64,000 bases of DNA, taken from the NCBI GenBank assembly GCA_037043235.1, contig JAWRVZ010000274.1, positions 496,001 through 560,000 on the forward strand, read 5' to 3'. The notes beneath the pieces were generated by a model. That model saw nothing but the letters and a program-made list of their open reading frames with translations, was not told the DNA's origin and did no database searches. Every line of letters begins with the position of its first letter. The stretch's first letter is position 1. Below, in pieces: positions 36,205-46,616 of the stretch. The translations under genes were made by a program, and so were the position numbers. The stretch comes from Rhodeus uyekii (taxonomy: Eukaryota; Chordata; Actinopteri; Cypriniformes; Acheilognathidae).

Positions 36205-36937
36205 TTAACAGTTCTTGTCCTTGTTTGTCTTGATCTCCTTGCTGTTGTGTGTCATGTGCTTTGTTTCCCCACCCCCTTGTTACCTCATTACACATGGCTC
36301 ACACCTTTTCTTTGTTCGTTTGTCACCCTTTATATTTCCCTCTCACTCTCTGTCCTGTGCCAGATTGTATTGCTGTCTATCAGGTTTTGCTGGCCCTCTT
36401 AGCCCTAGCATCTCTAGCATCTCTAGCATCTCTAGCATCTCTAGCGTCTCTAGCTTTTCCTAGCTCTTCTTAGTTCTAGTTTGTGTCTGCTCTTAGGTTG
36501 TGTTTTTGTTTCGTTGCTTTAGTTTCTAGGGCGTTCCCTCTATCTAGTTTTTTCCCCTTTTTCTTCCCTAGTCCTTCCTCCTTAGTGTAGCGTTCGCTGG
36601 TTCTTGTTTTTCCCTTTTTATTTTTGTCTCCCCAGCTCCCCTGTCCGCCTGGCCTGAGTCCCTGTGTTCTCTCTCTGCTTCCATCAAGTTGCTGCGCCCC
36701 TTGACGCTCCGCAAGTTCCTCTGCGACCTGGTTCAGCATCCAGTTTACTCCACCTCCTAAGCTCCCTGCCACCATTGTACCCTGTGGAACGTGTCTCTTC
36801 ATCCTGTCTGCCTTGTGTACTCAGCACAGTGACTTTTCCTGCTACACCCTGCTATTAGCTTCTTCTGTTGAATTTATCCCTTTGAGCTTAATAAATTCCT
36901 TCCCGCAACTGATTCCCTTTCCTTGCCTACCCTTACA
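36186..36937 (+). repeat. Right LTR of gypsy element (752 bp)
   Basis: Nearly identical to the left LTR apart from two missing 9-bp units and a handful of substitutions seen by eye. This implies a recent insertion. Confidence 0.95.
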
Positions 36938-36942
36938 GAAAT

Positions 36943-37175
36943 ACCCTGACGTCAGTCACGTGAAGATGTGTACAACCAATGAGAGAAATACACGTGTGGA
37001 TGCGAGTCACGGGTCAGTGACGTCATGAACAGAGCATAAAAGCGCACCGGAACCCGGAAGTGACAGCAAAAGAGTGTCTGAAGCGGGCCCAGAGCTGCGT
37101 CAAAAGCACTAGGGGAACGCTATACCAACGTCACCTCAGCGACGCCGGCCTGTGGGTGTGTCCCAGCTCACTGAG
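36943..37175 (-). repeat. DIRS copy A terminal repeat, inner part, and internal complementary region
   Basis: TGACGTCAGTCACGTGAAGA, GAGCATAAAAGCGCACCGGA and CCCGGAAGTGACAG match the ends of copy B (42,505-42,626, and inverted in 60,100-60,230). Next comes GCTGCGTCAAAAGCACTAGG with CAACGTCACCTCAGCGACG, matching the region just after the recombinase in copy B. Confidence 0.8.
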
Positions 37176-37872
37176 AGAGCACCCTCGTTCCCGGAGCGGA
37201 ATCGAGATCCAATTGATAGAACCTCATAAATGTGTGCGGCGAGGACCAGCTTGCCACAGCACACACGTCAGCAAGGGAAACTCCTGAGAAAAACGCCTTG
37301 AAGGCCGCCACGCTAGAGTGGTAGAGTGGGCCCGGACCCTCAGGGGAGAAGCCTGTCTGGCCGACTCATAAGCCAAACAGATAGCCTCGACTGATTGGCT
37401 TAATAGGAAGCTCCTCTATTGGTTCAAAGGGTGCCTGGGACAAGCCTTGGAGTACCACAGACAAGTCCCAGGCAGGAACCCTGGTCTGAGCCACAGGTCT
37501 CAGCCTTAGAGTGCCACGAAGGAAACGAGAGACTAGGGGGTCCCTGCCCAAGGACACCCCACCCAGAGGTACGTGGCAAGCCGCTATGGCAGCCACATAA
37601 ACCTTTAAGGTAGAGGGGGACAACCCTGCCGAGAATTTTTCCTGCAGGAACTCTAGCACTTTGCCAACTTGACAGGTTACTGGGTTCACCAGCCTTTCAC
37701 TACACCAGGTAAAGAGTCTCCACTTCAAGGCGTAAAGTTTCCTCGTGGAGGGAGCTCTGGAATGGAGAATGGTCTCTACAACCTCGGCTGAGAGACCAGA
37801 GTCGAGGAGCTGGGCCCCCTCAGGGGCCAGACTTTCAACTTCAACAGTTCTGGTCAGGGGTGGAAAACGCAA
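37175..37872 (-). pseudogene. DIRS copy A tyrosine recombinase, broken
   Basis: The N-terminal half is well preserved from 37,872 leftward (RAPSTRKLYALKWRLF, KVLEFLQEKFSAGLSPST, GRDPLVSRFLRGTLRLRP). After PFEPIEELPIK the sequence jumps to EAICLAYES-like sequence, an internal deletion of roughly 350 bp relative to copy B. The deletion removes the first catalytic Arg. The H-x-x-R box also reads H-S-T-T in its local frame, so the second Arg is lost. The C-terminal FMRFYQLDLDSAPGTR, with the nucleophilic Tyr, survives. It cannot be functional. Confidence 0.8.
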
Positions 37873-39004
37873 CCCTCCGCCTGGGACAGAAGGTCCGTCC
37901 TGACCGGAATCTCCTATGGGACTCTAGGAGAGATATCAAGTCCAAAAACCAAATCCTGCTGGGCCAAAAGGGGGCCACCAGTGTGAGACGGACCCCGTCC
38001 CGTCGAACTTTGGCCAGAACTCCCGGGAGCAGAACAATCGGGGGAAAAGCGTACAGGTGTAGCCTCGGCCATGCATGCACCATGGCATCCTGCCCCAGGG
38101 GCGCTGGATGTGTTAGGGAGAACGAAAGAGGGCAATGAGAATTCTCGATGAAGGCAAACAGGTCTACCTGTGCCTGCCCGTATCTCCTCCAAATCTGCTC
38201 CACCACCTCGGGGTGGAGCCGCCACTCCCCGGGCCTCGGCCCCTGTCTCGACAGGAAGTCTGCTCCTATGTTCTGGACTCCAGGGATGTGAGCTGCCCAG
38301 AGAGAGAGCATCTTGCCCTGAGTCCAGAGGAGGATCTGTCTCGCCAACTTGTACATGGGACGAGAGCGCAGACCCCCCTGATGGTTGATATACGCAACCA
38401 CCGTCATACTGTCGGTAAAAACAGTGATGTGGTCGCGAAGGTCCGGGAGGAAAGCCAGTAACGCTCTGCGGACTGCCAATAACTCCAGCAGCTTTATGTG
38501 CCAGGACTGGTGCCGCGTGCTCCACAGACCTTGTGAGGAGCAATCCCTCAGAACCGCTCCCCAACACGTGAGGGAAGCATCTGTTGACAGAGGAGCCCCC
38601 AACACCGGGCCTTGGGACAGGAGCCGGGAATTCTTCCACAGACTCAAGGTGCGTAGGCATCGCCTCGTGACCTTGATTGTGCGAAGCGGGTTGCCCCTCG
38701 GGGAAAACCCTTTGGTCCTGAGCCACCACTGCAGGGGTCTCATGTGCAGTAGGCCGAGCGGAATGACGCTGGACGCTGCTGCCATGAGCCCCAACACCCT
38801 CTGGAAGTGTTTGACAGTGAGTAGCTGGACTAATTTGATACTCTTGACGGCTGAACGAATGGAATGAATGCGCCCGGGGGAGAACCGAGCAAACATTGCC
38901 TCCGAGTCCCAAATGACTCCCAAGAAAGTGGTTCTCTGAGCAGGAGAAAGTACACTCTTCTTGGTGGTCAACCTTAACCCCAGCTCCTCCATGTGAGCGA
39001 GCAC
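37841..39004 (-). pseudogene. DIRS copy A RNase H region
   Basis: An open frame of 387 residues covers the end of the RT and the whole RNase H domain. Seen are KKSVLSPAQRTTFLGVIWDS, the RNase H acidic residues in STDASLTCWGAVL, LLELLAVRRALLAF and VFTDSMTVVAYINHQGG, then HIPGVQNIGADFLSRQG. The downstream WRLHPEVVEQIW ... LVAPFWPSRIW stretch, typical of DIRS pol, follows. This segment is intact, but it is out of frame with the damaged RT, so no working enzyme is expected. Confidence 0.85.
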
Positions 39005-39590
39005 GACATCTTGATGTCACTAGTCAGTCGCCGATATAATTGAGGACACGAATGCCCTGGGATCGCAGCGGAGCAAGGCGCAGCGTCCACAACCTTTGTG
39101 AACGTGCGAGGCGAGAGTGATAGGCCGAACGGAAGTACCCGATACTGGTACGCCTTCCCCCGAAGGCGAACCAAAGGAACTTCCTGTGATACGGAAGGAA
39201 GAAGATGTGGAAGTATGCGTCTTTGAGGTCGATCGTGACGAACCAGTCCTCGGACCTGATATGCGTCACAATCTGCTTGAGCGTCAACATTTTCAAAAAT
39301 GTAGACGCATGATAGTGGGATTTAGACAACGCAAATCCAGAATGGGTCGCAACCCTCCATCCTTCTTCGGAACTATGAAGTACCGGCCGTAGAAACCGGA
39401 CTGCCTGTCTGTGAGGGGTACATACTCGATGGCCCCTTTCTCCAGCAGAGAGATTACTTCTTGTTCCATAACCAGAGCCTGCTGGGGCCCTACCAATGAC
39501 GGTAGGACCCCCGAAAAACGGGGTGGTGAAGCACCGAACTGAATGGCGTACCCGCAGGTTACCGTGCGTAGGACTGATGCAACAGGACTG
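38974..39590 (-). pseudogene. DIRS copy A reverse transcriptase, broken
   Basis: Pieces in three frames give the RT fingers and palm: QEVISLLEKGAIEYVPL, YFIVPKKDGGLRPILDLR, RSEDWFVTIDLKDAYFHI and YRVLPFGLSLSPRTFTKV. The catalytic box, YIDD in copy B (44,544-44,555), reads YIGD here (39,027-39,038) and is followed at once by a stop. About 15 codons present in copy B after this box are missing. The 5' end is cut at the Tc1 fragment. Confidence 0.85.
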
Positions 39591-39893
39591 ATGCATACTG
39601 GATGTTTTTCCCTTTTCACACCATTCTTTGTAAACCCTAGAAATGGTTGTGCGTGAAAATCTCAGTAACTGAGCAGATTGTGAAAATCTCAGACCAGCCC
39701 GTCTGGCACCAACAACCATGCCTTTCTTTTCCATTCGGACATTCAGTTTGGAGTTCAGGAGATTGTCTTGACCAGGACCACACCCCTAAATGCATTGAAG
39801 CAACTGCCATGTGATTGCTTGATTAGATAATTGCATTAATGAGAAATTGAACAGGGGTTCCTAACAATCCTTTAGGTGACAGTATTTGTAGTT
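39582..39893 (-). pseudogene. Tc1-like transposon 5' fragment (terminal repeat and transposase N-terminus)
   Basis: On the minus strand an ATG at 39,734 opens MEKKGMVVGARRAGLRFSQ and FSRTTISRVYKEWCEKGKTS, the N-terminal paired-like helix-turn-helix of Tc1-type transposases. Upstream (39,735-39,893) is a terminal sequence ending in ACTGTCACCTAAAGGATTGT. The frame runs straight into DIRS copy A at about 39,582, giving a chance chimeric open frame of 236 codons (39,024-39,734). A 12-bp direct repeat AGGACTGATGCA lies at the junction. Confidence 0.75.
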
Positions 39894-39974
39894 TATATAG
39901 AACAGAGATAAAATACAGATGAGAGTAAAAGGAGTTAAATACTGTTAAAATATATAAGTGGCACTTCCAAAGTA

Positions 39975-40936
39975 CAGCGGAACTTTCAATCTCGGTTATC
40001 TCGCCAACCCGGTTATGTCGGTTGATGTTTGATGATGGTTGATGTTTTTGAAGTGGAAATACCTAACTCCTTATTTTTCTTAGCACTCTCTTATTGGTTA
40101 TATTGATTCTTTTATGTCGCCAAACCCTGATATCTTGAGCACAAAAGAGGGAAATCGGTTATCTCGATCCCTGTGACTAATGATAGTACCGAGTACACTG
40201 CGCATGCGCTCAGTTCGCGTGGCACGTGTATCACGGTCTGTCATCTATGGTCGCACACTCCAATGATGCTTCACTCACTCTTGCGGCGCAGTGCCGTACA
40301 GCCGCAAAACCATAGTAACTGCGTGTTGACTGTGCAAAATGACTGTGTTATGAGCGAATGTGTTTATGTGTGTTGTGTCTGTGTTTACGTTGTGAGCGAA
40401 ATTGCGTTTGCAATGTTGGAGAATATAATTAAAGGTTTGTATCGAGAATCGAAGGCTGTTTTTATTGTATACTGGTAAATCTTGCACTGGCTGTCAGAGT
40501 GATTGACGACTGCATAGAATTCGAGCTTTGTAGATGGGTTTCACACTCTTCTCAAACATGTAAAGAGTGTAAGTACAAACTAGGAAAAAGAAAACACTGA
40601 CAAACAATCACAAATAAAAGAAGGAAAATAGAAACAGTAGATTATGCTATATAACAGTCAGTGAAAGCGTCCATCTCTCTCTTTAATCAAAAACACCCTC
40701 GTCCCCGTGCGTGCTCACACCAGAACATGCGCCGTCTTAAAGGTATATTCCCAACATAAACATGAAGTAGCCCTTACAATCTCTGCTGTTAGTTGGTGCA
40801 CATAAGCCTATTGTTGTTAGCAAACATATACAGTGTATGTACATTTTTAAAGCATGCTGATTGCTTCATCAAACAAATCGTCATATTGGCTCTTGGTTTT
40901 CTTGATCCTCAGTTATCTCAATGCTTTTTTCCACTG
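39975..40936. mobile_element. Mariner/Tigger-type element, copy II, with nested solo LTR
   Basis: Starts CAGCGGAACTTTCAATCTCG and ends CTTTTTTCCACTG. TA lies on both sides (39,973-39,974 and 40,937-40,938). The body matches copies I and III. A 296-bp solo LTR interrupts it at 40,483. The left breakpoint of the large tandem duplication (40,551) lies inside that LTR, so only the right half of this element is repeated, at about 46,131-46,516. Confidence 0.8.
40483..40778. mobile_element. Solo LTR-like insertion, 296 bp
   Basis: Starts TGCACTGGCTG and ends GTAGCCCTTACA. A 4-bp ATCT duplication flanks it (40,479-40,482 and 40,779-40,782). The uninterrupted host site is visible in element copy I near 9,726-9,740 (GGTAAATCTCTGCTG). 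TG...CA ends and a short duplication fit an LTR of a retrovirus-like or other LTR element. Confidence 0.65.
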
Positions 40937-41036
40937 TATTTGGTGTTTCTATGAACTGGAGAATAAAACTTTCCTGCTTCCAGTCAATGAGATAGGTAGG
41001 GGATATCTGTTCTTGGTAGTGATGCCATTAAGGCCC

Positions 41037-42260
41037 CTATAATATATACAGGGTTGCAGAGAGGTGTCCTTCTTGACAAAGAAGAATCCCGCACCTGCTG
41101 GTGATGAAGAGTGAGGCCGGTCTTGAGAGCATAACTGATATACTTGTCCATAGCCTCTCTTTCTGGACCAGACAGGGAATAAAGGTGACCCTGGGGCGGA
41201 GGAGTGCCTTGGAGGAGGTCAATAGCAAAGTCATACGGCCAGTGAGGAGGAAGAGAAGTAGCTCAGGACTTTCTGATGACCTGGCGAAGATTTGTGTACT
41301 CCGTGGGAACGCCAGTCAGATCCGCAGCCTCAACCAGCAAAACAGGAGACACAGAGCCAGGAGAGGCAGTACCAAAACATGACGCCAAACAAGACAGACA
41401 CCACGCCAGCACAGAATTTCCGGACAAATCAACATGAGGGCCATGTTACGGAATGTTACATGTTATGCACTTACGGAAGGGGTAGTATGGGTGATAGAGT
41501 AGATGAGTCAAACATCAAGGGACCAAACAGAAATGAGAACAGGTAGGGGCATGGCCAGAATACCACACTGAGCAGCAGCGGAAACATCCAGGAAGTTACC
41601 CTCGGCCCCAAAGATCTACCAGAGCAGAGCAGGAATTGGAAGAATCTCCAAACTGAAGAGTGACAGGTAACAGGGTGTGGGACGATGGGGAGTTTGCATA
41701 GGGAGAAGCGCCCACCAGAATTCCCTGGTGAACTGATGGGCCTTGTCTTTTGAAGAGGCACTTAATTGCATAGTGTCCTGGTTTGCCACAGTATAGAGAG
41801 AAACCTCGGGAGAGGTGATGTTGTCTCTCCTGGGGTATGAGATGCAGACGACCAAATTGCATCGGCTCAGGGTCAGGTGGAGAAGATTGAGATGAGGTGT
41901 TAGCCTGGAGGAGGCTCTCCTCCACTCTCCGGGTTGAACAGGCAGCACAACGCTGGCATCGATGCAGGAGTTGATCCTCAACACAAAGGGCCAAGTCCAT
42001 CAAGTTATCGAGATCCTGTGGCAACTCATGGATTGAAATCTCATTCTGAATCTCATCATCCAGGCCCTCCATGAACCTAGAGTGCAGAGCCCCCTCATTC
42101 CAGTCACAGGTTGCAACCAGGGTCTTAAACTGGATTGAAAAGTCTGTAACAGACCGACCACTCTGTGAAAGTCACACCAATTTGGAAGCTGCCTCATCTC
42201 CCTGGGCTGACCAGTCAAACAGTTTTATCATCTCATAACAAAAGTCTTCAAAACATGAAC
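41037..42260 (-). pseudogene. Ty3/gypsy gag-pol fragment, unit 1
   Basis: On the minus strand the part at 41,596-42,072 is a Gag C-terminus with EIQNEISIHELPQDLDNLMD, a zinc knuckle LYCGKPGHYAIKC and the start of the protease (CSALVDLWGRG, where the active-site DSG has become DLWG). Further left, broken frames give the RT start (EAMDKYI-like and a FFFV-like segment near 41,070-41,160). Upstream (42,075-42,220) is the Gag core. It is a different, older family member than the element at 31,082-36,937. Confidence 0.75.
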
Positions 42261-42452
42261 AAGATTGGGCTTGCTTCCAGCAAGCAAACTGGTCTGTAGC
42301 ATAGCAACGAGGCTGGAGGGCAAAGACCAAGGAGCATTACGAAAGGAACGCCGGACAAGAATTGGGATCTACGTCATATGGTGGAGGGTTGTTGGCATGA
42401 GGCTCCTTGTGGAAAGCTGGTTGAACAGAAGGGTCTCTGAACTGACTGATGC

Positions 42453-42640
42453 AGTTCCCTTTCATGGGAACTTCGAGCTGCGTCAGAAAACGCTAGGGGA
42501 AACCCTTGACGTCAGTCACGTGAAGATGTGTACAACCAATGAGAGAATTACGCGTGTGAATGCAAGTCGCGGGAAGTGACGTCATGAACAGAGCATAAAA
42601 GCGCACCGGAACCCGGAAGTGACAGCTTTGAGTGTCTTCA
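42453..42640 (+). repeat. DIRS copy B left terminal repeat with promoter-like TATA
   Basis: GTTCCCTTTCATGGGAACTT, GAGCTGCGTCAGAAAACGCT, the CACGTGAAGATGTGTACAAC block, and GAGCATAAAAGCGCACCGGA with a TATA-like CATAAAAG. It is inverted relative to 60,080-60,240, as DIRS terminal repeats are. An identical copy is at 48,033-48,220 in duplication unit 2. Confidence 0.8.
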
Positions 42641-42709
42641 GCGTGCGTGTGTCAGAGAGTTTGTGCTTGCGAGTTTCAAACCACCTTTTGGATTACGTGC
42701 GTTGTGATT

Positions 42710-43785
42710 ATGGCGGAACAGGCATTTACACCGTGTGTTTCTCCTTGTACCCGTTTCATCACGGGTAAGGACACACACAGTCAGTGCGTTGTCTGTCTGG
42801 GAGCGGAGCACGCTCGGTCAGTGCTTGAGGGCGGTGATTGTGAGAACTGCGAGAGGTTCTCATTGCGTACTCTCCGCTCCCGTCTGGCAGTATTTGCGGA
42901 TACTAACCAGACTCGCGTTCTTCAAGGTTCTTCGCTCCCCAGCGCCGGGCAATACCTTTCTTCCAGGATCTCCATACTGAGGTATCGAGATCTTGGAAAA
43001 AGCCAGCTTCCGATAGGGTGCATACGTCGTCCAGTGCGATGTATGCTACTTTTACCGGAGCTCATCCCTATGGTTACGGAGGGATGCCGAAGGTGGACGA
43101 GGCTCTTGCGGGATACCTTGTGCCCCAGTCGGCATCCACTATCAAAGCCCCGGCGCTCCCCACCAAACCGTTGCGGGTTACGTCATCATTGGTGGGGAAA
43201 GCATATTCTGCCTCTAGTCAGGCTGCAGCGTGCCTGCACACCACGGCACTGCTGCAGGCCTACCAAGCAGATTTGCTGGGCGACCTCGATCAAGGTGGCG
43301 GTATTGGTCCCGAGGCAGTGGCAGAGCTGCGTCGGGCCATGGATTTGTCTCTCCGAGCCACTAGAGAAACGGCCTTCTCTGTCGGTCGCTCCATGGCAGC
43401 TCTGGTGGCTACGGAGAGGCATTTATGGCTCAATCTTTCAGCCATAAAAGATAAGGACAAGTTTGTTTTGTTGGACGCCCCTCTGTCCCCTTCGGGCTTG
43501 TTCGGCGACGCCGTAAAAAGCGTTGTCGATAAGTTTCAGGAGGCTGCACGGCAGCAGGTGGCGTTCAGCAAAGTCCTTCCCCGCCACCCTTCACGTGAGC
43601 CCAATAGCCAAACACGGGCTCACAGTTCCTCATACAGGGCCTCACAGAAGGAGAGTGTTGCATCTCGTTTACCTCCCCCTAATAAAGGGAGGTCGGGACA
43701 ACACTCTCGGGCCCAGCCTTCTGGTAAAAGGATGGATCTGAGGAACATCTTAAATGCCAAGAAGGCTACCTCTAAGCGTTCCTGA
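42710..43785 (+). pseudogene. DIRS Gag, one frameshift (unit 1)
   Basis: The ATG at 42,710 opens MAEQAFTPCVSPCTRFITGK, then a cysteine cluster CVVCLGAEH ... CENC, as in fish DIRS Gag proteins. Between about 42,930 and 43,015 the meaningful frame changes by one. It continues as TSSSAMYATFTGAHPYGYGG, EALAGYLVPQSASTIKAPAL, a long helical middle part (QAYQADLLGDLDQGGGIGPE) and a basic C-terminus (MDLRNILNAKKATSKRS) to the TGA at 43,783-43,785. Gag should form the particle that packages the RNA. As read, the protein is split in two. Confidence 0.78.
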
Positions 43786-44677
43786 CGCCAGAGGCAAGCC
43801 GCACCAAGGCGGTCATCTCCGTGTCCGGTTCCTGAGGGAGCCCGTCTCGGAGGCACTGCCCCCTCTGAGGAGGGTCCTAGAGCATTACACCAGTACGGTG
43901 TCCGGAAACCCCGGCCCTGTGGTGTCTCTGCTCGTATCAGAGATCAGTCTCGAGAGACTGATTCCCTTAGTAGAGTTCCAGGCCGCATGGTTGCGTCTGC
44001 CGGGCATCTCTCAATGGGTCCTGCGCATAGTAACCTCCGGGTACAAAATTCAATTCGGGGTTTCACCACCCCGTTTTATGGGGATCCTATCGTCCGCGGT
44101 AGGGCCCCAGCAGGCTCTGATTATGGAACAGGAAGTAGACTCTCTGTTGGAGAAAGGGGCCATCGAGTATGTGCCCCTTACAGACAGACAGTCCGGTTTC
44201 TTCAGCCGGTACTTCATAGTTCCGAAGAAGGATGGAGGGTTGCGGCCCATTCTGGATTTGCGTCTTCTAAATCTTGCGTCTAAAATTCAAAATGTTGACG
44301 CTCAGGCAGATTGTGACGCATATCAGGTCCGAGGACTGGTTCGTCACAATCGACCTAAAAGACGCATACTTCCACATCTCCATCCTTCCTCAGCACCGGA
44401 AGTTCCTACGGTTCGCCTTCGGGGGGAAGGCGTACCAGTATCGTGTACTTCCGTTCGGCCTATCGCTCTCACCCCGCACGTTCACGAAGGTCGTGGACGC
44501 TGCACTTGCTCCGTTGCGGTTACAAGGCATCCGTGTCCTCAATTATATAGACGATTGGCTAGTATTAGCCCAATCGTCTCAGTCAGCAGCACGTCATCGA
44601 GATGTCGTGCTCGCTCACATGAAGGAGCTGGGGTTAAGGTTGAACACCAAGAAGAGTGTGCTTTCTCCTGCTCAGAG
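43754..44677 (+). pseudogene. DIRS reverse transcriptase, frameshifted and interrupted (unit 1)
   Basis: The frame overlaps the end of gag by 32 bases. It gives LIPLVEFQAAWLRLPGISQW, QALIMEQEVDSLLEKGAIEY and YFIVPKKDGGLRPILDLR. A deletion of about eight bases near 44,265-44,275, relative to copy A, shifts the frame. The palm continues in the new frame with RSEDWFVTIDLKDAYFHISI, YRVLPFGLSLSPRTFTKVVD and the catalytic YIDD at 44,544-44,555. At 44,678 it is cut by the A1 repeat of the Ngaro-like insertion. The remainder of RT lies at 57,742, beyond the insertion that unit 2 continues into. Confidence 0.85.
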
Positions 44678-44835
44678 AAATGATGTTTTACTAACAAAGT
44701 TCGGGAGGAGCACGTTCAAATGATTAATACAATCAATACGTCATCAGCAATTACTCCTCATCCTATCAGCAGGAGAGGAAGTACGTATATATAGACACGT
44801 TTGACTCACCTACAGCTCTTTGACATTTTTCGGCA
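44678..44835 (+). repeat. A1 repeat of Ngaro-like element (unit 1)
   Basis: 158 bp, AAATGATGTTTTACTAACAA ... CATTTTTCGGCA. It appears identical to 50,258-50,415 and to A2 at 57,414-57,571. Confidence 0.9.
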
Positions 44836-46056
44836 GCTCGACAGTTTACGGCATTGCGGCTCCGCCTTCTGGTCGCCATACACCCGAAATCGAGCTCCAC
44901 TCGTTAGATGGATTCTCCACGAAAACCTCCGGACCCAGTAGCGATCCTCATCCGCTCAACACCAAGCTAACTATATTATATCACCCTCAGCAATACATCA
45001 CGGGTGCCAGACCAAACAAACGGGTCCTAAGCAACAACAAGCAACGCACAGTAAGACTTGAGGCCGTTCTCGCCACCAAGTAAACATCCGTATCCAGCAG
45101 CTCTACATCGCCTTTTAATCGCTCCTGCCATTGAGAAAGGACAATAAAGCTGGTCGAGCTACAAGCTCAACTCTCAAGCAATGCCGCTTTCTTCCTGCTA
45201 GCCAGGCCGCCGCCGCTGCCGCGAGCCTCAGCAGACCGCGCTGCAGCTTCAGCTCACACTCTCTCTGTCCGTCAGCTCACACAAACAAGAGCAGCTGTAA
45301 TCCTTCCCGGCGCTTTTATTTCTGCATCGCTAAATCACGAGCAGTTGTGCCCTCTCAATACTACCGTTCCGGGGAACCCACGTCTGAGATGTGATTGTTC
45401 TAAAGTAACGCGCTGCTTCCTCGCAACTCAAGCAGTAGCGCGCACCGAAGCCAGATCGCGCGCAGTACAGTCCGATCGCACGCGCCACTTCAGATCGCGC
45501 GCTCAGCCGCCCACACAAGAATCAAGCACTCATTGCCAACGCTGCCTTGTTGTTTCAACTTAATCGGCTATTAAGTGGACTCGCTGAAAAGAAACCATAT
45601 GCACTTTCTTTTTCAAAGTAATTATTTGCCTTCACTGTTTCAATCCTTTAAGTCCATGATAAGCTTTATAAGTCTATGATATTTGGATGAACCCCTGCTC
45701 AGGGTTTATTCAAAACCAATAAGTTTGTGAACTTCATAAACTTTGATATTTCGATTTCCAACAGGTAAGTTTGTTTTGAAATTAAATATGCAACATGCAT
45801 CTGCCATAAATTCAACTGTCAATTTTATAATTGAAAGGTTTTACTTACGGAAATCAATGTTTTACAAACCATATTGATTGTTTTTTGTTGTTGTTTCTCG
45901 CGTGTATTTAGACGTCTGTAACCAAAATAATTCAAGAGATTGAAACACTGAACAGCAACAAGCTTTGAGCGCTTTCTCTGGCTCAGCGCCAGCCAATGTG
46001 TTCAAATTTAGCAGGCGATCATGTGATGCCCCGCCTTTCGCCACATTGTCCAAGAC
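44836..46056. other. Interior of the Ngaro-like element, first part (unit 1)
   Basis: GC-rich sequence with several short open frames, none with a recognised domain. A frame starting ATGGATTCTCCACGAAAACC near 44,908 reads only about 20 codons. The stretch 45,420-45,510 is rich in AGATCGCGCGC motifs. A good splice-donor match AACAGGTAAGT lies near 45,761. A block at 45,640-45,960 recurs, diverged, at 54,336-54,761. Confidence 0.4.
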
Positions 46057-46127
46057 CAGGGGCGGCCAACCCGCATGCGGCTCTTCGACTGCCCTTTCGC
46101 GGCTCATCCGGCCCGCTGAGGACCTTT
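46057..46127. mobile_element. Truncated left end of the hAT element (unit 1)
   Basis: CAGGGGCGGCCAACCCGCAT and following bases match 51,637-51,700, preceded by the same TCCAAGAC. It is cut off at the duplication junction. Confidence 0.85.
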
Positions 46128-46616
46128 GACCTCAAACATGTAAAGAGTGTAAGTACAAACTAGGAAAAAGAAAACACTGACAAACAATCACAAATAAAAG
46201 AAGGAAAATAGAAACAGTAGATTATGCTATATAACAGTCAGTGAAAGCGTCCATCTCTCTCTTTAATCAAAAACACCCTCGTCCCCGTGCGTGCTCACAC
46301 CAGAACATGCGCCGTCTTAAAGGTATATTCCCAACATAAACATGAAGTAGCCCTTACAATCTCTGCTGTTAGTTGGTGCACATAAGCCTATTGTTGTTAG
46401 CAAACATATACAGTGTATGTACATTTTTAAAGCATGCTGATTGCTTCATCAAACAAATCGTCATATTGGCTCTTGGTTTTCTTGATCCTCAGTTATCTCA
46501 ATGCTTTTTTCCACTGTATTTGGTGTTTCTATGAACTGGAGAATAAAACTTTCCTGCTTCCAGTCAATGAGATAGGTAGGGGATATCTGTTCTTGGTAGT
46601 GATGCCATTAAGGCCC

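Larger units (their letters stand above)
31082..36937 (+). mobile_element. Chromodomain Ty3/gypsy LTR retrotransposon, nearly complete
   Basis: A 5,856-bp element with two LTRs (31,082-31,851 and 36,186-36,937), TG...CA ends and an exact 5-bp target duplication GAAAT (31,077-31,081 and 36,938-36,942). Gag and pol lie between, in the order Gag, protease, RT, RNase H, integrase, chromodomain, which defines the chromovirus branch of Ty3/gypsy. A purine-rich CTAGGGTGGGGGGTAC just before the right LTR is the likely polypurine tract. The sequence after the left LTR (GTACAATCTGGCCAGC) shows no conventional primer-binding site that I can match to a tRNA. The two frameshifts in pol both lie at or near homopolymer runs. 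Confidence 0.95.
31009..39590 (-). mobile_element. DIRS retroelement copy A (minus strand), carrying a nested gypsy element
   Basis: From right to left this copy reads reverse transcriptase, RNase H, tyrosine recombinase and terminal repeat, so it lies on the minus strand. The gag end is missing, cut off at a Tc1 fragment at about 39,590. The terminal repeat is split by the gypsy element at 31,082-36,937, leaving 31,009-31,081 on one side and 36,943 onward on the other. DIRS elements encode Gag, RT/RNase H and a tyrosine recombinase instead of an integrase, and they make no target duplication. All enzymes are damaged in this copy. Confidence 0.85.
40551..46120. repeat. Large tandem duplication, unit 1 (5,570 bp)
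   Basis: This is repeated at an offset of 5,580 bp. It contains the right half of mariner element copy II, a gypsy fragment, the left part of DIRS copy B (terminal repeat, gag, RT), the A1 repeat and the start of the Ngaro-like insertion, and the first 64 bases of a hAT element. Only four substitutions against unit 2 were noticed, at 41,930, 43,428, 44,943 and 45,860. Confidence 0.95.

Noticed and set aside
37914..39020. 368-codon minus-strand frame in DIRS copy A
   Set aside because: It is the alternate frame of the RNase H region. The 37,841-39,004 frame carries the RNase H motifs.
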